A DNA stretch of 64,000 nt from Amoebidium appalachense (GCA_963693365.1 CAVNZM010000011.1:9052001-9116000); one strand, 5' to 3'. Counted from the stretch's first letter, positions 1 to 31,748 are shown. Translations and numbers: made by a program. The notes: a model not told the origin generated them from the sequence alone.

Positions 1-82
1 CGTTCACTGACAAACCCAATGGCACACACACGTAAGAGCACACACACACACATGCACACACACATATGCACACACCCGCGCG

Positions 83-146
<64 letters not shown>

Positions 147-444
147 CACGTTCACTGACTCATGTACGCACTCGCTCACACAGAGAGAGACACACACACA
201 CATACACACACACACACACATAATTCACTCGCTCGCTCACTCATCTGACACCCTCCCACACACACACACTCACTCACTCACTCACTCACCCATACTCATC
301 CCCCCCCCCCCCCCCCCCCCCCCCCCCTTCCCCCCCCTCCCCACCCTCCCATACATCACCCCCTCCCCCGCTCCCCTCCTCCCCCCCCCTCCCCCCCCCC
401 CCCCCCACACACACACACACACACACCCACACACACGCACACAG

Positions 445-852
445 GCCGCATCATATCGGCCAACAACCACATCTACGAGGTCATGGGCATACGTGTGGAG
501 GACCTACGTGGGGGGATTATTATGGTGATTCACCATAGGGAGGACCAGGCACGTACACTGAGGTGCCAGAGATATTTGGCGTCGGCAGGGAGAATGGTAT
601 GTGAACCTGCGGGTTCTGTCGTGTTTTTACCGGTTGAATTGTTTTGTGTTGAAGTCTCCCATCCTATGTGTGGCGGGATTTGCTGGCGCATGAGTGCCTA
701 CGTGTATGGGTCGTGGGTGTCTGCGTGTCACGCAGCGTGCGTGCAAGCATGTGTGTGTCGACGTGTGCACACATGTAGGCGTTCAGACCGTTTTATATGC
801 ACATTCGTGTGGATGTGTGCATTCTCGTGTGTGTGTGCATGTGTCATTGCAT

Positions 853-888
<36 letters not shown>

Positions 889-1320
889 TTCCTCCCCTCT
901 CCTTTTTCCCTCAGGGGTTGACTCTGTTGAAAGTATGGGTTGGGAAGCATGTGCAAGAGGTTAGAGATTCGAGCCCCATTCTTCTTTTGTGGACGCATAG
1001 GAACCCCCCTGATGATGGGCTCTGTTCAAGTGTCTTCTGCCTGCACACTTATATTGTTTGATTTTGGATTTCCCACTTTGTGACGTTTTGTTGATGCTGT
1101 TTGTTGTCTCCTCCATATTTCCAACCCTCTAACCCATACATCACCCCCCCCCCCCCCCCCCCCCCCCCCCTCCCTACGCCTCCCCCTCCCCCTCCCCCGG
1201 ATGGGCTCTGCTCAATAAGCCTACTCTTTGCGTGTTGTTTGCACTCTGCATTGTGTTATGGATGTGTACTATGTGTGCTCTATAACACATTCTAACCTTC
1301 CCCCCCCCCCCCCCTCTGCT

Positions 1321-1361
<41 letters not shown>

Positions 1362-1607
1362 CACACACACACACACGTACACGTACACGTACACGTACAC
1401 ACACAGGGCATTATCCGTCGTGGTCTCCTTCGTGTGACCTACCGCGCCTACCACGCCCGCCTGCAACACTACGTCTGGCTCACCTCTGAACTGGGGACGG
1501 AGGAGGGACCGGACGGGCCGAGAGTTGTTGCACTCACTTGGTTTGACCACCCGTTTGCTGGATTGTATGCCGCACCCGTTGGAGGTATGTGGTTTTAAAA
1601 AAAAAAA

Positions 1608-1669
<62 letters not shown>

Positions 1670-1961
1670 CGCGCGCGCGCGCGCGCGCAGTTGGTGGTGG
1701 TCGGGGGGGGAGGAGGAGGGGGGGGGGGGGGGGGATGAGGAGTGTGGGCATGTGGGTGTGACTGTAGGTGTGGGTGTCAGGTGGGAAGTGTAGGTTCAAG
1801 GTGTGCATGTGTGGTTGCGGGGTGGGCGTGGGCTTGTGGTTTGATGGCGTGTGGATCTTGTGGGTGTGGGTACGTGTGAACACGGGTGCGCTTGCATTAC
1901 TTGGCTTGTCTTTGGTGTTCACCCCATGGACATTTTCTTCTTTCTTCTCTCTTCTGCGCAA

Positions 1962-1994
<33 letters not shown>

Positions 1995-2031
1995 ACACCC
2001 ACACCCACACCCACACACACACACACAACCC

Positions 2032-2073
<42 letters not shown>

Positions 2074-2390
2074 ACCTGCCCTTCCCCTTAAGGGCCGTCA
2101 CTGCCCAGGATGCATGAAACCTTTTTGGGGGGGGGGGGGGGGGGGGGGGAATAAGCAACCAAATTGTGATTGTACACAGAGCCACATGAGCGAGATATGG
2201 AGGTCAGTTTCACAGCAATGACCCAAGACCTACAAGAGGTTGGTGACCCCCCCCCCCCCCCCCCCCCCCTTCCCCCCCTCCCCTCCCCCCCCCCCCCCCC
2301 CCCCTCTTTCCCCCTTTCCCCTGGCCTGGGAGTCGCCGCCGTCATTGGTGATAGGCTGAGGTCAGCGTCAGAACATTGCATGGGCATTCT

Positions 2391-2423
<33 letters not shown>

Positions 2424-2473
2424 TTTTTGTGTGTGTATGTGTTTTGGGTATGTTGGGCAGGGGGCACGGGGGC

Positions 2474-2544
<71 letters not shown>

Positions 2545-4011
2545 TGGATGTGTCGTTTTTTTTTAGCTTTTTTTTTTTCGTTTTTTTTTTTAAAAAAAAT
2601 TCTGGGGAGAGGGGGGGGGGGGGGAGGGGGGGATATGGCTCTCTGTGTGAGTCGAGAGACCACATGCTTTTCGCAGAATAATCAGCAGTCTATCTCGTTT
2701 GAATGTTTTGTCCCTGACAAGAATTTGCTCCAAACAACCCCCTTAAAACAAAACTTCTAACCCCACAAATACTAATTTATTTTCCCAAAACAGGAAAACA
2801 TGCGTCTAAAACGTGACCTGGAGGCCCTTAAATGCACACCAGCGCCTTTCCTCTCCAGCCCCGAGGGAAGCGCACACAGCACGCCTGTAAATCGCAACAC
2901 AGAGGGATCGGATTTCCAAATCGGGCGAACGCAATCTGCTCCCGCATGGGAGGCACCACCATCATCAAATTCACTGAAACGAACTTCAAGCTCAAAATCC
3001 AGACATCTCGACATTAGGAACAACGCGGATAGAGCTCCCCCTCCTCCGGCGCAAATGTCGCCCCAGGGGACCAACCACAACCGTGTTTTTGGTCCAAGAT
3101 CCCCCCATTCGGCGCATGGTCATGTCACCAGGCCGCCACCACCACCACCGCAACAGCACGTAGAATACAAATATGCACGGCCGTTTTCGTCAGAGGGTTT
3201 TTCCGAACAAGACGTATACGGGCCTCTGGTTGCTGACAGAAGTATCCCCTCTGATCTCCCTCCAAGGCAGGTTCGCCCTCGAAACGGGTACAATATATCT
3301 GAGGGGGGACACCCGCAAAGGATACACGATCGCCCTTTAGATATGCCGCGGGCATACCAGGGAAATCCGGGAAATTTTGCAGATAATTCTGAAATGAGGC
3401 ACGATCGGCCCGGAAACGTAGCCTATTCTCCCCATTCTTACCGGCCGGCTTTCTCTTCGACTAACCTCCGGCCACAACAGCGATCATATCCCGAATACCC
3501 GGAACGAATTCGAGTTCCATCCAAATCTGAACCGGGTCAATACGGGCCATTCGAACCGGCCCGTTATGGCCCACGGAGTTACCAACATACCCATGCACCC
3601 GGGTTCGAACCAGAGTCGGGTCGACCCATGAGCCGAGTCAGTCCTCGTGGGTCGGGTACCGAACCGTTTATGTACGAAAGGAACCGGCCCGAAATTCCCG
3701 AGCCAATCTACGTGAACATGAACGGAGGTAGTTACGAACCACCAGATATGTCACGATGGGCCGCGAAAAACGTCATGACGCGGGCACACCAGAAACGAGA
3801 CGGGGGCGAAAATATCAACGACGGGGGGGTTCAGAATGCACATGGGGGCTACTATGTAAATGATAGGGAGTATATGAACCGGTTTCCTCCCGGGTCCGAC
3901 CCGCAATACGAGGAAGTTGGCCCGGCCCGACCCTGGGATGATATGAATACGATGATGGGACCGAGGGGACCTCATATGCCCCCGCCGCGGGGTAGTATGC
4001 CTTATCGGTAA
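445..4011 (+). CDS. PAS-domain protein, 5' partial, with coiled coil and long disordered tail
   Basis: Exons 445-562, 1407-1584, 2180-2238 and 2794-4011 (stop TAA). The first exon reads like the start of a PAS fold (RIISANNHIYEVMGI, then VIHHREDQ). The second continues like a PAS beta-sheet (VTYRAYHARLQHYVWLTSEL). The third and fourth join in phase to give a short coiled coil (TQDLQEENMRLKRDLEALK). The last exon is a roughly 400-residue disordered region rich in Pro, Arg, Tyr, Gly and Ser. PAS domains bind small ligands or partners in sensory and transcriptional proteins; the ligand here is unknown. Junctions 1584-2180 and 2238-2794 are phase-consistent. Junction 562-1407 is not (phase 2 against phase 0), so a small exon is missing or the donor is misplaced. 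The gene starts upstream of the window. Acceptors at 444 and 1406 are formed by (CA)n runs ending in CAG. Confidence 0.6.
994..1145 (-). repeat. Poly-G-headed dispersed repeat, family 1
   Basis: Inverted relative to most copies. It runs from CCCCCTGATGATGGGCTCTG to CCAACCCTCTAACCCATACA and ends at a poly-C tract. It closely matches 31396-31533 and 27833-27929, and 39172-39322 in the opposite orientation. Confidence 0.65.
1195..1304 (-). repeat. Poly-G-headed dispersed repeat, family 2
   Basis: Between two C-rich tracts. Its reverse complement carries GGTTAGAATGTGTTATAGAG, CACAATGCAGA, CACGCAAAGAGT and GCAGAGCCCATCC, matching the copies at 48508-48625 and 13198-13290. Confidence 0.6.
2627..2720 (+). 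repeat. Dispersed repeat, family 3, copy 1
   Basis: Begins at a poly-G tract and then matches the reverse complement of 5487-5583 (shared pieces include GGGATATG, CTGTGTGAGT and CTATCTCGTTTGAATG). It lies in the last intron of the PAS gene. Only two copies were seen. Confidence 0.55.
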
Positions 4012-4426
4012 ATGTTTTTCGATGAGAAATTTGGAGGTGAGATTTTGCGTCATAAATGACATCAGTTTGCTATCACATATATATAATATATATATTATGT
4101 ATTAGAAAATTATTGATATATTGATATATATATATGATGTAAACGTTGCTGGTCGGGCCGCTCAAGTCGTTGACATTAGAGCGTGATGATTGGTTTTGAC
4201 TACTTGTGGCGTTTTTTTCTTTTTTTTAGGCACTTGCCAAGTAATGTCGAACCACTGAGAATTTAGGCGTTGAAGCGAACATTTTATCAGGGTTATTTTC
4301 CAATGCACCAGTAGGTTTTTTTTGTTTGTTTTTTGTTTTTTTTGTGTTTTTTTGCGAAATGATGCTGCCCTTCATGATTACATACGGGATTGTGTCTGCT
4401 TGTATGCACACCCGGATCACACACGC

Positions 4427-4496
<70 letters not shown>

Positions 4497-4498
4497 CA

Positions 4499-4533
<35 letters not shown>

Positions 4534-5484
4534 GCACACACACACACACACATCTTTTTTTTTCAGTGTTTGAAATTTTTCCTCGTATAAGCTACGAGCT
4601 TTCTTTGTGACAGATGAAGGTTTTTCCTTTCTCCGTAATAGAATATGAGATCGACATGTATGCAAGCATGTTCCGACTGAAACTTGGATATGATTTTGTG
4701 GCAAATGGCAAATAAGCGTAGTAGTACGAATGAACTTTGGCTGACACGTAGTGTGTTGGTGCGATTATTTGCACATGCGAGAAAAAGCTTTTGGATGTGT
4801 TTCCATATTTGCGTGTCGTGGCCATTCGTCTGTTTAAATACTCTGGCCTGAAGTTATCTCGACTATTCAGGAATTGAATGTTGAAAATATGTAAACATCA
4901 AGGGCCTTACGAAACATGTGCACCCAAGGTGGTGAAAATATGAAATAGAAAATAAATTGTTTTTTGATCTTCGGGTTATTACAGTTATCTTTCTACTTTT
5001 TTTATAGTTTTATGAAAACTTTTTGAATGGCGCGCCAAAACTTCCCGCCCAAATTTCGATATTTGGCTAATCGTGCGATCGCTCAAAAATAATTGGTCCA
5101 TACATCATTTTTTCGATTTTTATTCATGGCCTAGTATAGACTGTAATGGGGGGAAGTAAACACAGTCTCGTTTCTAGATCTGTTACTTAGCCTGCAAAAT
5201 GTTATGTACGTACATTTGGGAGTATTGAATCCGAATATATATAGTATGTGCAGTGCTCCCATCAGTTGCATCAGTTGCTTACCCTCCCCGGTTGCATGCA
5301 CACATGTAATAATATAGATACACGCCACCTGCTATATCATTGTACCACTTGCACATGCAAAGGCCTAGGGAGCGAGCCCGGCCGACCGATCGCGAGGCTG
5401 GGCAATAACGATATATGGTGTACATGAAGCCATCAATTGAGGTTTAATAAAGTAGGATTGATGGTGTGCCTGTTTGAAGCGACT
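4012..5484 (+). other. 3' UTR and convergent intergenic DNA after the PAS gene
   Basis: AT-rich DNA with no convincing exon. It holds short (AT)n stretches near 4080-4135, a (CA)n/(ACGC)n tract at about 4430-4550, and an AATAAA at 4951-4956 that could end the PAS transcript. Two E2F-like GC-rich motifs occur near 5028-5048, but no gene start lies nearby. Confidence 0.45.
4951..4956 (+). promoter_or_regulatory. Possible polyadenylation signal of the PAS gene
   Basis: AATAAA about 940 bases after the stop codon, followed by a T-rich stretch. A plausible but unproven 3' end signal. Confidence 0.35.
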
Positions 5485-5486
5485 TA

Positions 5487-5578
5487 TTCCTGAGGGATAA
5501 AACAGCATTCAAACGAGATAGAATGCTAACTATTTCGAGAAAAGCACGTGCTCTCTCCACTCACACAGAAGGTCATAT

Positions 5579-5583
<5 letters not shown>
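5487..5583 (-). repeat. Dispersed repeat, family 3, copy 2
   Basis: Inverted copy of 2627-2720. In this orientation it ends at a poly-C tract (5580-5607), which is the complement of the poly-G tract that starts copy 1. Confidence 0.55.
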
Positions 5584-7230
<1,647 letters not shown>

Positions 7231-7674
7231 GTGCCGATGATCGAATACGAATGACCATTGCAGCGAATTTATTTTAAGCTATTCTGGTTACATTTCCTTT
7301 TGGTACTCATACATTTAGCGCAGTACTGAAAACCCCCATACGATTTCGTCTTGTAAAAATCCTTGCATGTCTTCAACCTGTTACGAATATCATGCGCATA
7401 CAAGTCATTTTTCATTACCATTCATCCACATTTTTTTTTTTTGGGGGGGGTACATTTTCATGCATCCTAGGGTCTGACTTTTTTTGAGGACAAAACCAGC
7501 ACATGCATCTAAATAATCTAAAAAAACGTTTATGAAATTCAGAAAGATGAATTCGAGATATCTCAATATGAATACTTCGAATAGATACTCTTAGTCACAC
7601 AGAACACTTCGTGACTCGATTATACGACCACTCTCGACCACTATGTAGTAAACATACTTGTCTTTAAACCAACC

Positions 7675-7930
7675 TCCGTATCTACCATTTTGGACACAAT
7701 CAAGGTTGATCCGATCGAGGATTTCAAATGGGCCTGGCACGGCTTGTGAATCTCTCGAATCTATCGATAATAATTACACAATCGAGGGCGTGACGTAAAA
7801 CCCACAGATGATGCAACACCCTCGATTGCGTAATTGTGATCGATAGATTCGAAAGATTCATACCCGTGCCGGACCCAAAAAAATCCTCGATCAGATCATC
7901 CTCGATCGGGTCCAAAATGGTAGATACGGA
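7675..7930. mobile_element. Foldback (long palindromic) element
   Basis: The outer ends CCGTATCTACCATTTTGGAC and their complement enclose two arms of roughly 115-120 bases that are imperfect inverted copies of each other. Further matches inward include CGATCGAGGAT, GGCACGG and TCGAATCTATCGAT. The spacer is short. Weaker similarity may extend the arms outward to about 7655 and 7947. Resembles a foldback MITE; no coding capacity. It lies just downstream of the exonuclease gene. Confidence 0.65.
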
Positions 7931-8059
7931 CCTTGCTTCAAGACACTGCATGCAAAAGCCAAAGCGCACACGATAACTTCCCACAAAGTTTCATGCTTCT
8001 AGTGAACAGCGTAAACACACAGGCTTGATGCATATGACATATGTGCATTTAAAATTTAA

Positions 8060-25217
<17,158 letters not shown>

Positions 25218-25955
25218 GATGGGAAAAAGAAGCTAAGCAAAATGATTCACGTGTGTTGGAAAGCCCCGGATCCCTTTCTGTGACAACCAAGAGGCCCTAT
25301 ATGTTTTTCTAAGATCTTAGGTAAATCGAGTGTCTAATAGTGGGTTCTTCGAAATGCCAAGCGCATCTCATGTGTGTTTTCTACCAACTTGTTGCGATGG
25401 CCCCTAACGACGGAGCATGTATCGTTTCCAAAGGTTCGATGGTGCCAGTCAGCCTACTGGTAGTAGGATGGAACTGTTTCTTTTAACACTCTTAGCACAG
25501 GTTGAGGCTCGACGCAAACTCTGAGAGGACAAGCTGGGCGGATCCAGCAGGAAAAAACTTGATTCCGGAAATTTAATCCAGTGAGAGAAAGTAAGGGGTT
25601 TACACACTTTTTATTGCGTGGACATTGCCGGAGGCCCAGCCACATTCGAGTTTACGTTTGCTTTTTCTACTTCGCTCGAATTGCGTAAAACACTGGCCAA
25701 TAGCTCGGTGACTCAAATTTTCCTGACCCTCTGATGCAAAATGAATATTTAGTTTTTATAACTCGACTTTCCGTCAACTGTATTGAATCAAATCAAATAC
25801 CAAATCCATAAATACTGAAATAAAAATCGGTGTGTATTTGTCACAAGTTGGGGGTCTAAAAACCAAGAAGAGGGAGACGGGGGTAAGGTGTGTGCGTTGT
25901 GTCTGACGAACAGGGGTTTGCAAAGAGTGCGAGGGTCTCTGTTACTGTCTCAAAG
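25218..25955. promoter_or_regulatory. Shared divergent promoter region
   Basis: 738 bases between the start codons of the exonuclease gene (minus) and the small mitochondrial protein gene (plus). Non-repetitive, unlike the surrounding introns. It holds a CCAAT-like GGCCAATAGC near 25692 but no clear TATA box. No other exon was seen. Confidence 0.45.
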
Positions 25956-26024
25956 ATGAACCGTGTCGCCTGCCGTATGGCCACGCAGCGCCTGCGCTCT
26001 GGTAAAATCACCACACCCCACCTC

Positions 26025-26065
<41 letters not shown>

Positions 26066-27073
26066 CCCGCATATTGGCACCCGAAAGCGCGTTTCAAACT
26101 CACTCACACTCGTTGTTTCGTTAGATGGTAGACGGTTTTAAGGAGGAAGGGAAAGGGTTTTTCCCGCCATGTTCTAATGTTTCTTGACAGGCCACCAGTC
26201 CATCCGCGGCTATGCGTCGCACGCACCGGAGGTTCCCGCCTACCCGGAGACCCCCGCTGGAAACGCCGCAATTGCTGGTACGCCTTTTTCTTTGCTCTAG
26301 ATGCGCACATGTTTGTGTTAGACACACGCAAGTGCTGGCACAGTCAAGAGCACAGGCCAGCGTTAGCGCACACGCATGAGGGGAAATAATGTTTTTGCTA
26401 CGCTAGGCACGTTTCAAATACGGTTATAGGGGACTCCATCTCCCTGCCTTTTGTCTCTCTCCCCCCCCCCCCCCCCCCCCCCCTTCCCCTCTATTCCTCT
26501 ATTCCCTTCTCCGCCTCCCCCTGCACCCCGCTCCTCTTACGTTCTCTTCCTTTCACCACCCTCGTTAGCCATTATCTGAATCGTACTAAATCCTTTTTGG
26601 GGGCCGACTCTCTGGTTGTTTGTGTTACCGTGTTTCTCGTTTCTTGCTACTGGAAGCATGTCCGAACCAGCATTCTCCCATACACACTGACGCAGATGCG
26701 GAACTTTACAACATTACGCTGTTCCCTTTGAGCAGATTCACACACACACGTACCAACGCCCACTAGTGCCCTGTGTCTCCCAACGTTCCCACCCTGGGCT
26801 TGCATGATCTCATTTTTCAGCCCTCTTTCTCGTTCTATTTGTTCTCCCTGGTTATTCTGGGGATAGTTATTGGGCTGGTTGTATGCACGACTCCCCATAC
26901 ACTCACTCAAACACTATACCTCACATAGGTGCGCGCACACACATGCTGGCACTAGTAGAAGTGAGCATGGACACGCATTCCCAGGAGCACCATGGGCACA
27001 CACATGTAAACACGAACACACATGCACCACCCACAAGACAACCATTGACGCACAGGCACACGGACGCAGACAA

Positions 27074-27105
<32 letters not shown>

Positions 27106-27371
27106 ACACGCACACACACACACACACACACGTCGGTGTATACATATAAAAACACACACATATATACACATGCACATGTACACCCACACACATTCACCTA
27201 CCCACTCACTCATTCCTTCACACCTACACACACCCCTACACCCACTCGCTCACTCACTCACTCACTATCTCGCTCGCTCGCTCGCTCACTCACTCACCCA
27301 CACTCACCCACCCCGCCACACACACATGCGCACACATACACACACACACGTGCTCACACACAAGCACGAGG

Positions 27372-27403
<32 letters not shown>

Positions 27404-27789
27404 ACACACACACACACATGCATGAATTCTGCACACACACCAACACACACACATGCATACTCCTACACACGGCAACACACACATATGCACTGCACGCACA
27501 CGCACACTCACAGACCCCCCCCCCCCCCACACACACACACACACACATACATGCACACAAACATCCTTCCCCCCTCCCCCCGCCCGCCTTTCTCCCGCAC
27601 ACAACACCCTCCCCCCTCCCCCCTCCCCCCTCCCCCCTCCCTCCCCCACACACACACCGTACACAGCTGTGATTGGCTCTCTTGCCTTCCTTGCTGTGGG
27701 TGTTGTTGTTGTCCGCGGTGCCGAAAAGCCCGAGGCACCCGCATGGAACTACCGTGCCATCAACAAGCCGGTAAGCAGGCGATTTTTTT

Positions 27790-27822
<33 letters not shown>

Positions 27823-28233
27823 CCCTTTACCCAATTGTTTGATTTTGGGTTTTCCACCTTTGTGACGTTTTGTTGTTGCTCTTTGTTGTCTCCTCCATAT
27901 TTCCAACCCTCTAACACATACATCACATTCCCCCCCTCCCCCCCCTCCAACCCCCCCCCCCCCCCCCCCCCCCCCCCAAAGAAAAAAAAAAAGAAACAAA
28001 TACTAATAACAAAATAAGCAAAATAAAAACTACCCTACCCAATGAAACAAACAACAAACAGTATATTCCCTTCCCCTCCTCCCCCCGGTGTGCCCCTGCC
28101 CGCCCTGTCCCTTCCGGCTCCCTCGGGGTTCTATCAAAGGCATGGGTCTCTCTCGATGACTGGTTCTGTTTTAGTCGTACGCCTGCACAGAAACACAAAT
28201 GCTTGGACACACACGCGCACTCACGCACGCACG

Positions 28234-28284
<51 letters not shown>

Positions 28285-28723
28285 GCATGCACGCACGCGC
28301 GCACACACACACACATACATGCACACACACAAGTTCATCGCGAAATTCTCGCATTCCATTCTGGCATGTACGTCTTTGTTTGATGTCATAGGACCCCTAG
28401 GCCAATAAATCCTTATATAAGAAACCCCTTTTAACCCTTTTGGTGTGTGACAGATGACGCCGGAGGCCGATAAGGATGCGATGTGGGAGAGATATGCGGC
28501 TGAGATGCGCACAAAGCCCTCCAGCATGTGGGCTTCTTTCACGGTGTGTTTCATGCCCACACACACACATGCACACACATGCACAGACATGCACACATTC
28601 CCTCTCTCTCCCTCTCCCTCTCTTTGTCACACTTTGCCACACATACACACAATATTTCACACACACATACACACACAAACACACATGCACACACACACAT
28701 GTACACACATCCACACATGCGAT

Positions 28724-28763
<40 letters not shown>

Positions 28764-28784
28764 GCGCGCACATACACACACACA

Positions 28785-28816
<32 letters not shown>

Positions 28817-28826
28817 TGCACGATGT

Positions 28827-28859
<33 letters not shown>

Positions 28860-28940
28860 ACACACACACACCTGCACGATGTCACACACACAAACACACA
28901 TACACACACACACAAAACACACGTGCGCTCACGTGCTTTG

Positions 28941-28988
<48 letters not shown>

Positions 28989-29201
28989 TCACTCACTCAC
29001 ACCAAAAAAGAACACATGCACATGCACACGTGATGACGCACAAGCACGCACATATGCACCAACACACTCATGCATGTAGAAATGCCCGCACAGGCACACC
29101 CAAATGTGTCCGCGTACACCGACACACACTCACTCACTCACTTAACTCACTCACTCACTCACTCACTCACTCACTCACTCACTCACTCACTCACTCACTC
29201 A

Positions 29202-29233
<32 letters not shown>

Positions 29234-29336
29234 CTCACTCACTGAACTCACTCACTCTCACTCTCACTTACACTCACACTCACACTCACACACACTCTAC
29301 ACACACACACACACACACACGCACGCACATGCACAT

Positions 29337-29418
<82 letters not shown>

Positions 29419-29611
29419 CCACACAACCACACAACCACACATGCATTTTTGAATAACTTTTTGGTCGGGTCTATCCGCACGTTAAGAACACGAACCCGTA
29501 GTCGACCCCTCCCCCCCCCCCCCCCCAACCCTTCTTTCTCCCTCTCTCTCTATTTCTGTTAGGGTGGAAGGGTGTGCATGGGTGTGTGCTCTGACGAGGT
29601 TCTTGAAGGGT

Positions 29612-29659
<48 letters not shown>

Positions 29660-29755
29660 ATGTGTGCTGATCGTGTTCTTTCACAGGATCGGGACGTAGA
29701 CAGGGCCGCAATGGCCAAGCACGTGATTGCCGTCAAGAAGGTTGCCAACGAGTAG
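25956..29755 (+). CDS. Small predicted mitochondrial single-span membrane protein
   Basis: Exons 25956-26001, 26191-26277, 27667-27770, 28454-28543 and 29687-29755; every junction is GT-AG and in phase, giving 131 aa. The N-terminus ([16 protein letters not shown], then [15 protein letters not shown]) is basic and Ser/Arg-rich without acidic residues, like a mitochondrial targeting peptide with a GYAS-type cleavage region. Residues about 43-62 are one hydrophobic helix ([18 protein letters not shown]). The C-terminal half is charged and soluble ([18 protein letters not shown], then [11 protein letters not shown]). Topology and size resemble accessory subunits of respiratory complexes, but I do not recognise the family and assign no function. 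Its 396 coding bases are spread over 3.8 kb because introns 2 and 4 are filled with (CA)n and CACT repeats. Confidence 0.8.
27833..27929 (-). repeat. Poly-G-headed dispersed repeat, family 1
   Basis: Carries TTTGTGACGTTTTGTTGTTG, CTCTTTGTTGTCTCCTCCAT and CCAACCCTCTAACACATACA, then runs into C-rich DNA. Near-identical to the corresponding parts of 994-1145 and 31396-31533. Confidence 0.65.
29120..29420. repeat. CACT tetranucleotide and (CA)n block
   Basis: About 18 CACT units at 29135-29207, then CACTCT variants and about 39 CA units at 29339-29416. It fills intron 4 of the small mitochondrial protein gene. Confidence 0.85.
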
Positions 29756-30901
29756 TACGTGTCTCCCCCCCCCCCCCCCCCCCCCCACAACCACCACCAC
29801 CACCACCTCCTCCTTCTCCTCCCTCCTCCCCTCCCCCTCCCCTCCCCTCCCCTCCCCTCCCCCTCCCCCTCCCCTCCCCTCCCCTCCCCTCCCCTCCCCT
29901 CCCCCCTCCCCTGGATCCACCACCACTGCTTCCAAGCTCCCCCCCCCCCCCCCCCCCCCCCCTCCCCCCCCCTTCCCCAAACACACACGAAAAAAAAAAA
30001 GAAGAAAGAAAGAAAAAGAAAGAAAGAAAAAGAAAAAAAGAACAGGAAAAACCCACCACCACCATGATCACAGCCTGCAATATTGTTGTTGTGATTATGC
30101 TGTCTTTGGTTTTCTTTCTTTTCTCCTTTTTCTTCCTCTTCCCCTTCTTTCTTTCTTCTTTTCTTTTCTCTCTCCTTTTTTTGTTCCTACCCAACCATCT
30201 GTGCTTGTACCCCCCTCCCCCCCAGCCCAAATAATCATTCCATTCTGTGCTTTTCGACTGTGTGTGGGTTGATGTGCGAGTGTGTGAATGTGCAGAGATG
30301 TGGGTACGTGTGTCCCTTAAGGACAAAGGGTTCATTTTGAAATTTCACTATGTAATTGATCAAATTTCATATGTAGGATTATCGGCCCCCACTGAGTATC
30401 GGGAGTTAGGGAGTATGGGGGATTACGATCTGCCGTTATGCACATGCATGGTTCTGCCATCCCCGCACTCAATTTGATTGGTGTGGACATAACGGACCAA
30501 TAGTCTTATATACCATATATGGTATGTAAGGAAATTTATTTTTGGACATTTATTCGTTAAAGTATCTGCATGTGTGTAAGGGGGGTTTGTGTGTGCATGT
30601 TTAGAGAGGGGTGGAATTGTGTGTCCTGTCCAGTATGTGCATGTGGGGACATGGGGATGTGCTCTTCGGTACACACGTGTTTGGCACGATGCGTGTGCGT
30701 GCGTACGTGGGTGAATTTGTGCAAATCTGCTTAGTACTTGGGTTTGGTGTCGCTGTCTTTTTTTTTCGTATTCTTCAAGAATTGTACACTAATCACTTGC
30801 CTGCTCCCGTACAATCCTTGATGTGTGCACATGAACACACGTGCAACCGCACACACACACACGTACACGTACACACACACTAGCACACACACACACAATC
30901 A

Positions 30902-30983
<82 letters not shown>

Positions 30984-31017
30984 TACTCCCACCCTCACTC
31001 CCGCATCTGCACACGCA

Positions 31018-31054
<37 letters not shown>

Positions 31055-31116
31055 ACACACACACTCCCACACACACTCCCGCACCCGCACACACGTACAC
31101 ACACACACACGTACAG

Positions 31117-31219
31117 CTTGGAGAGGCAGAAGCTCCCCGAGCGCACCATGCCCACGATCGTTCATTCACGCAGCGCTATTGGTTCCTCGGTCAAGCAAGT
31201 GGGCATCGTGGGATATTAA
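31117..31219 (+). CDS. Possible orphan terminal exon
   Basis: A (CA)n run ending in GTACAG, then a 33-codon open frame in phase 2 ([20 protein letters not shown], then [13 protein letters not shown]), a TAA stop, and AATAAA four bases later (31223-31228). That is the arrangement expected of a last exon, but no upstream exon in a matching phase was found and the peptide is not recognised. Confidence 0.25.
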
Positions 31220-31395
31220 CTCAATAAAGGATGGAATACTGAACAAGCTATTAATCAATTGTGGAATATGGAAGGCAATAAATGGATTATCATTCGGCCG
31301 GCCGTTGTGTACTGTGATCGTCTCTGTAGTTGATTGGGGGTGAATGTTAATGTGGTGTTGATTCCCTGCCCCCCCCCCCCCCCCCCCCCCCCCAT

Positions 31396-31533
31396 GCTTT
31401 TGTGCATAGGAGCCCCCCTGATGATGGGCTCTGTTCAAGTGTCTTCTGCCTGCACACTTCTCATTTCAGTACGTTTGTGTTGTTGCTCTTTGTTGTCTCC
31501 TCCATATTTCCAACCCTCTGACGCATACATCAC
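31396..31533 (-). repeat. Poly-G-headed dispersed repeat, family 1
   Basis: Longest clean copy. It runs from TGCATAGGAGCCCCCCTGAT through GATGGGCTCTGTTCAAGTGT and TGTTGTCTCCTCCATATTTC to CCAACCCTCTGACGCATACA. A poly-C tract lies immediately before 31396. Confidence 0.7.
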
Positions 31534-31748
31534 CCACCCACCCCTTTCCCCCCCCCCCCCCCCCCTTCACCCCCCTTCCCCACTCTCTCCCCCTCCCCGC
31601 CTCTCTTGCCCCCGGCACACACGTGTTTGTGTGCTGACGCGCGCGCACACACACAAGGCTCTATGTATGCGTGATGCGGGTGCCCACAAGCGCACATATG
31701 CGCAAACACGCGACACCGTGGATGCACACAGACACACACACGTGCACA

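Noticed and set aside
738-765. 25-nt micro-exon that would fix the phase between exons 445-562 and 1407-1584
   Set aside because: It has the right length but no coding character and lies in GT-rich DNA where AG/GT pairs are common.
2092-2130. Additional small exon in the PAS gene after a C-rich tract
   Set aside because: Exons 1407-1584 and 2180-2238 already join in phase without it, and no donor follows before the poly-G run.
5028-5060. Pair of E2F-like sites suggesting a cell-cycle promoter
   Set aside because: They lie between two convergent 3' ends with no gene start in reach; chance is likely in a GC-rich patch.
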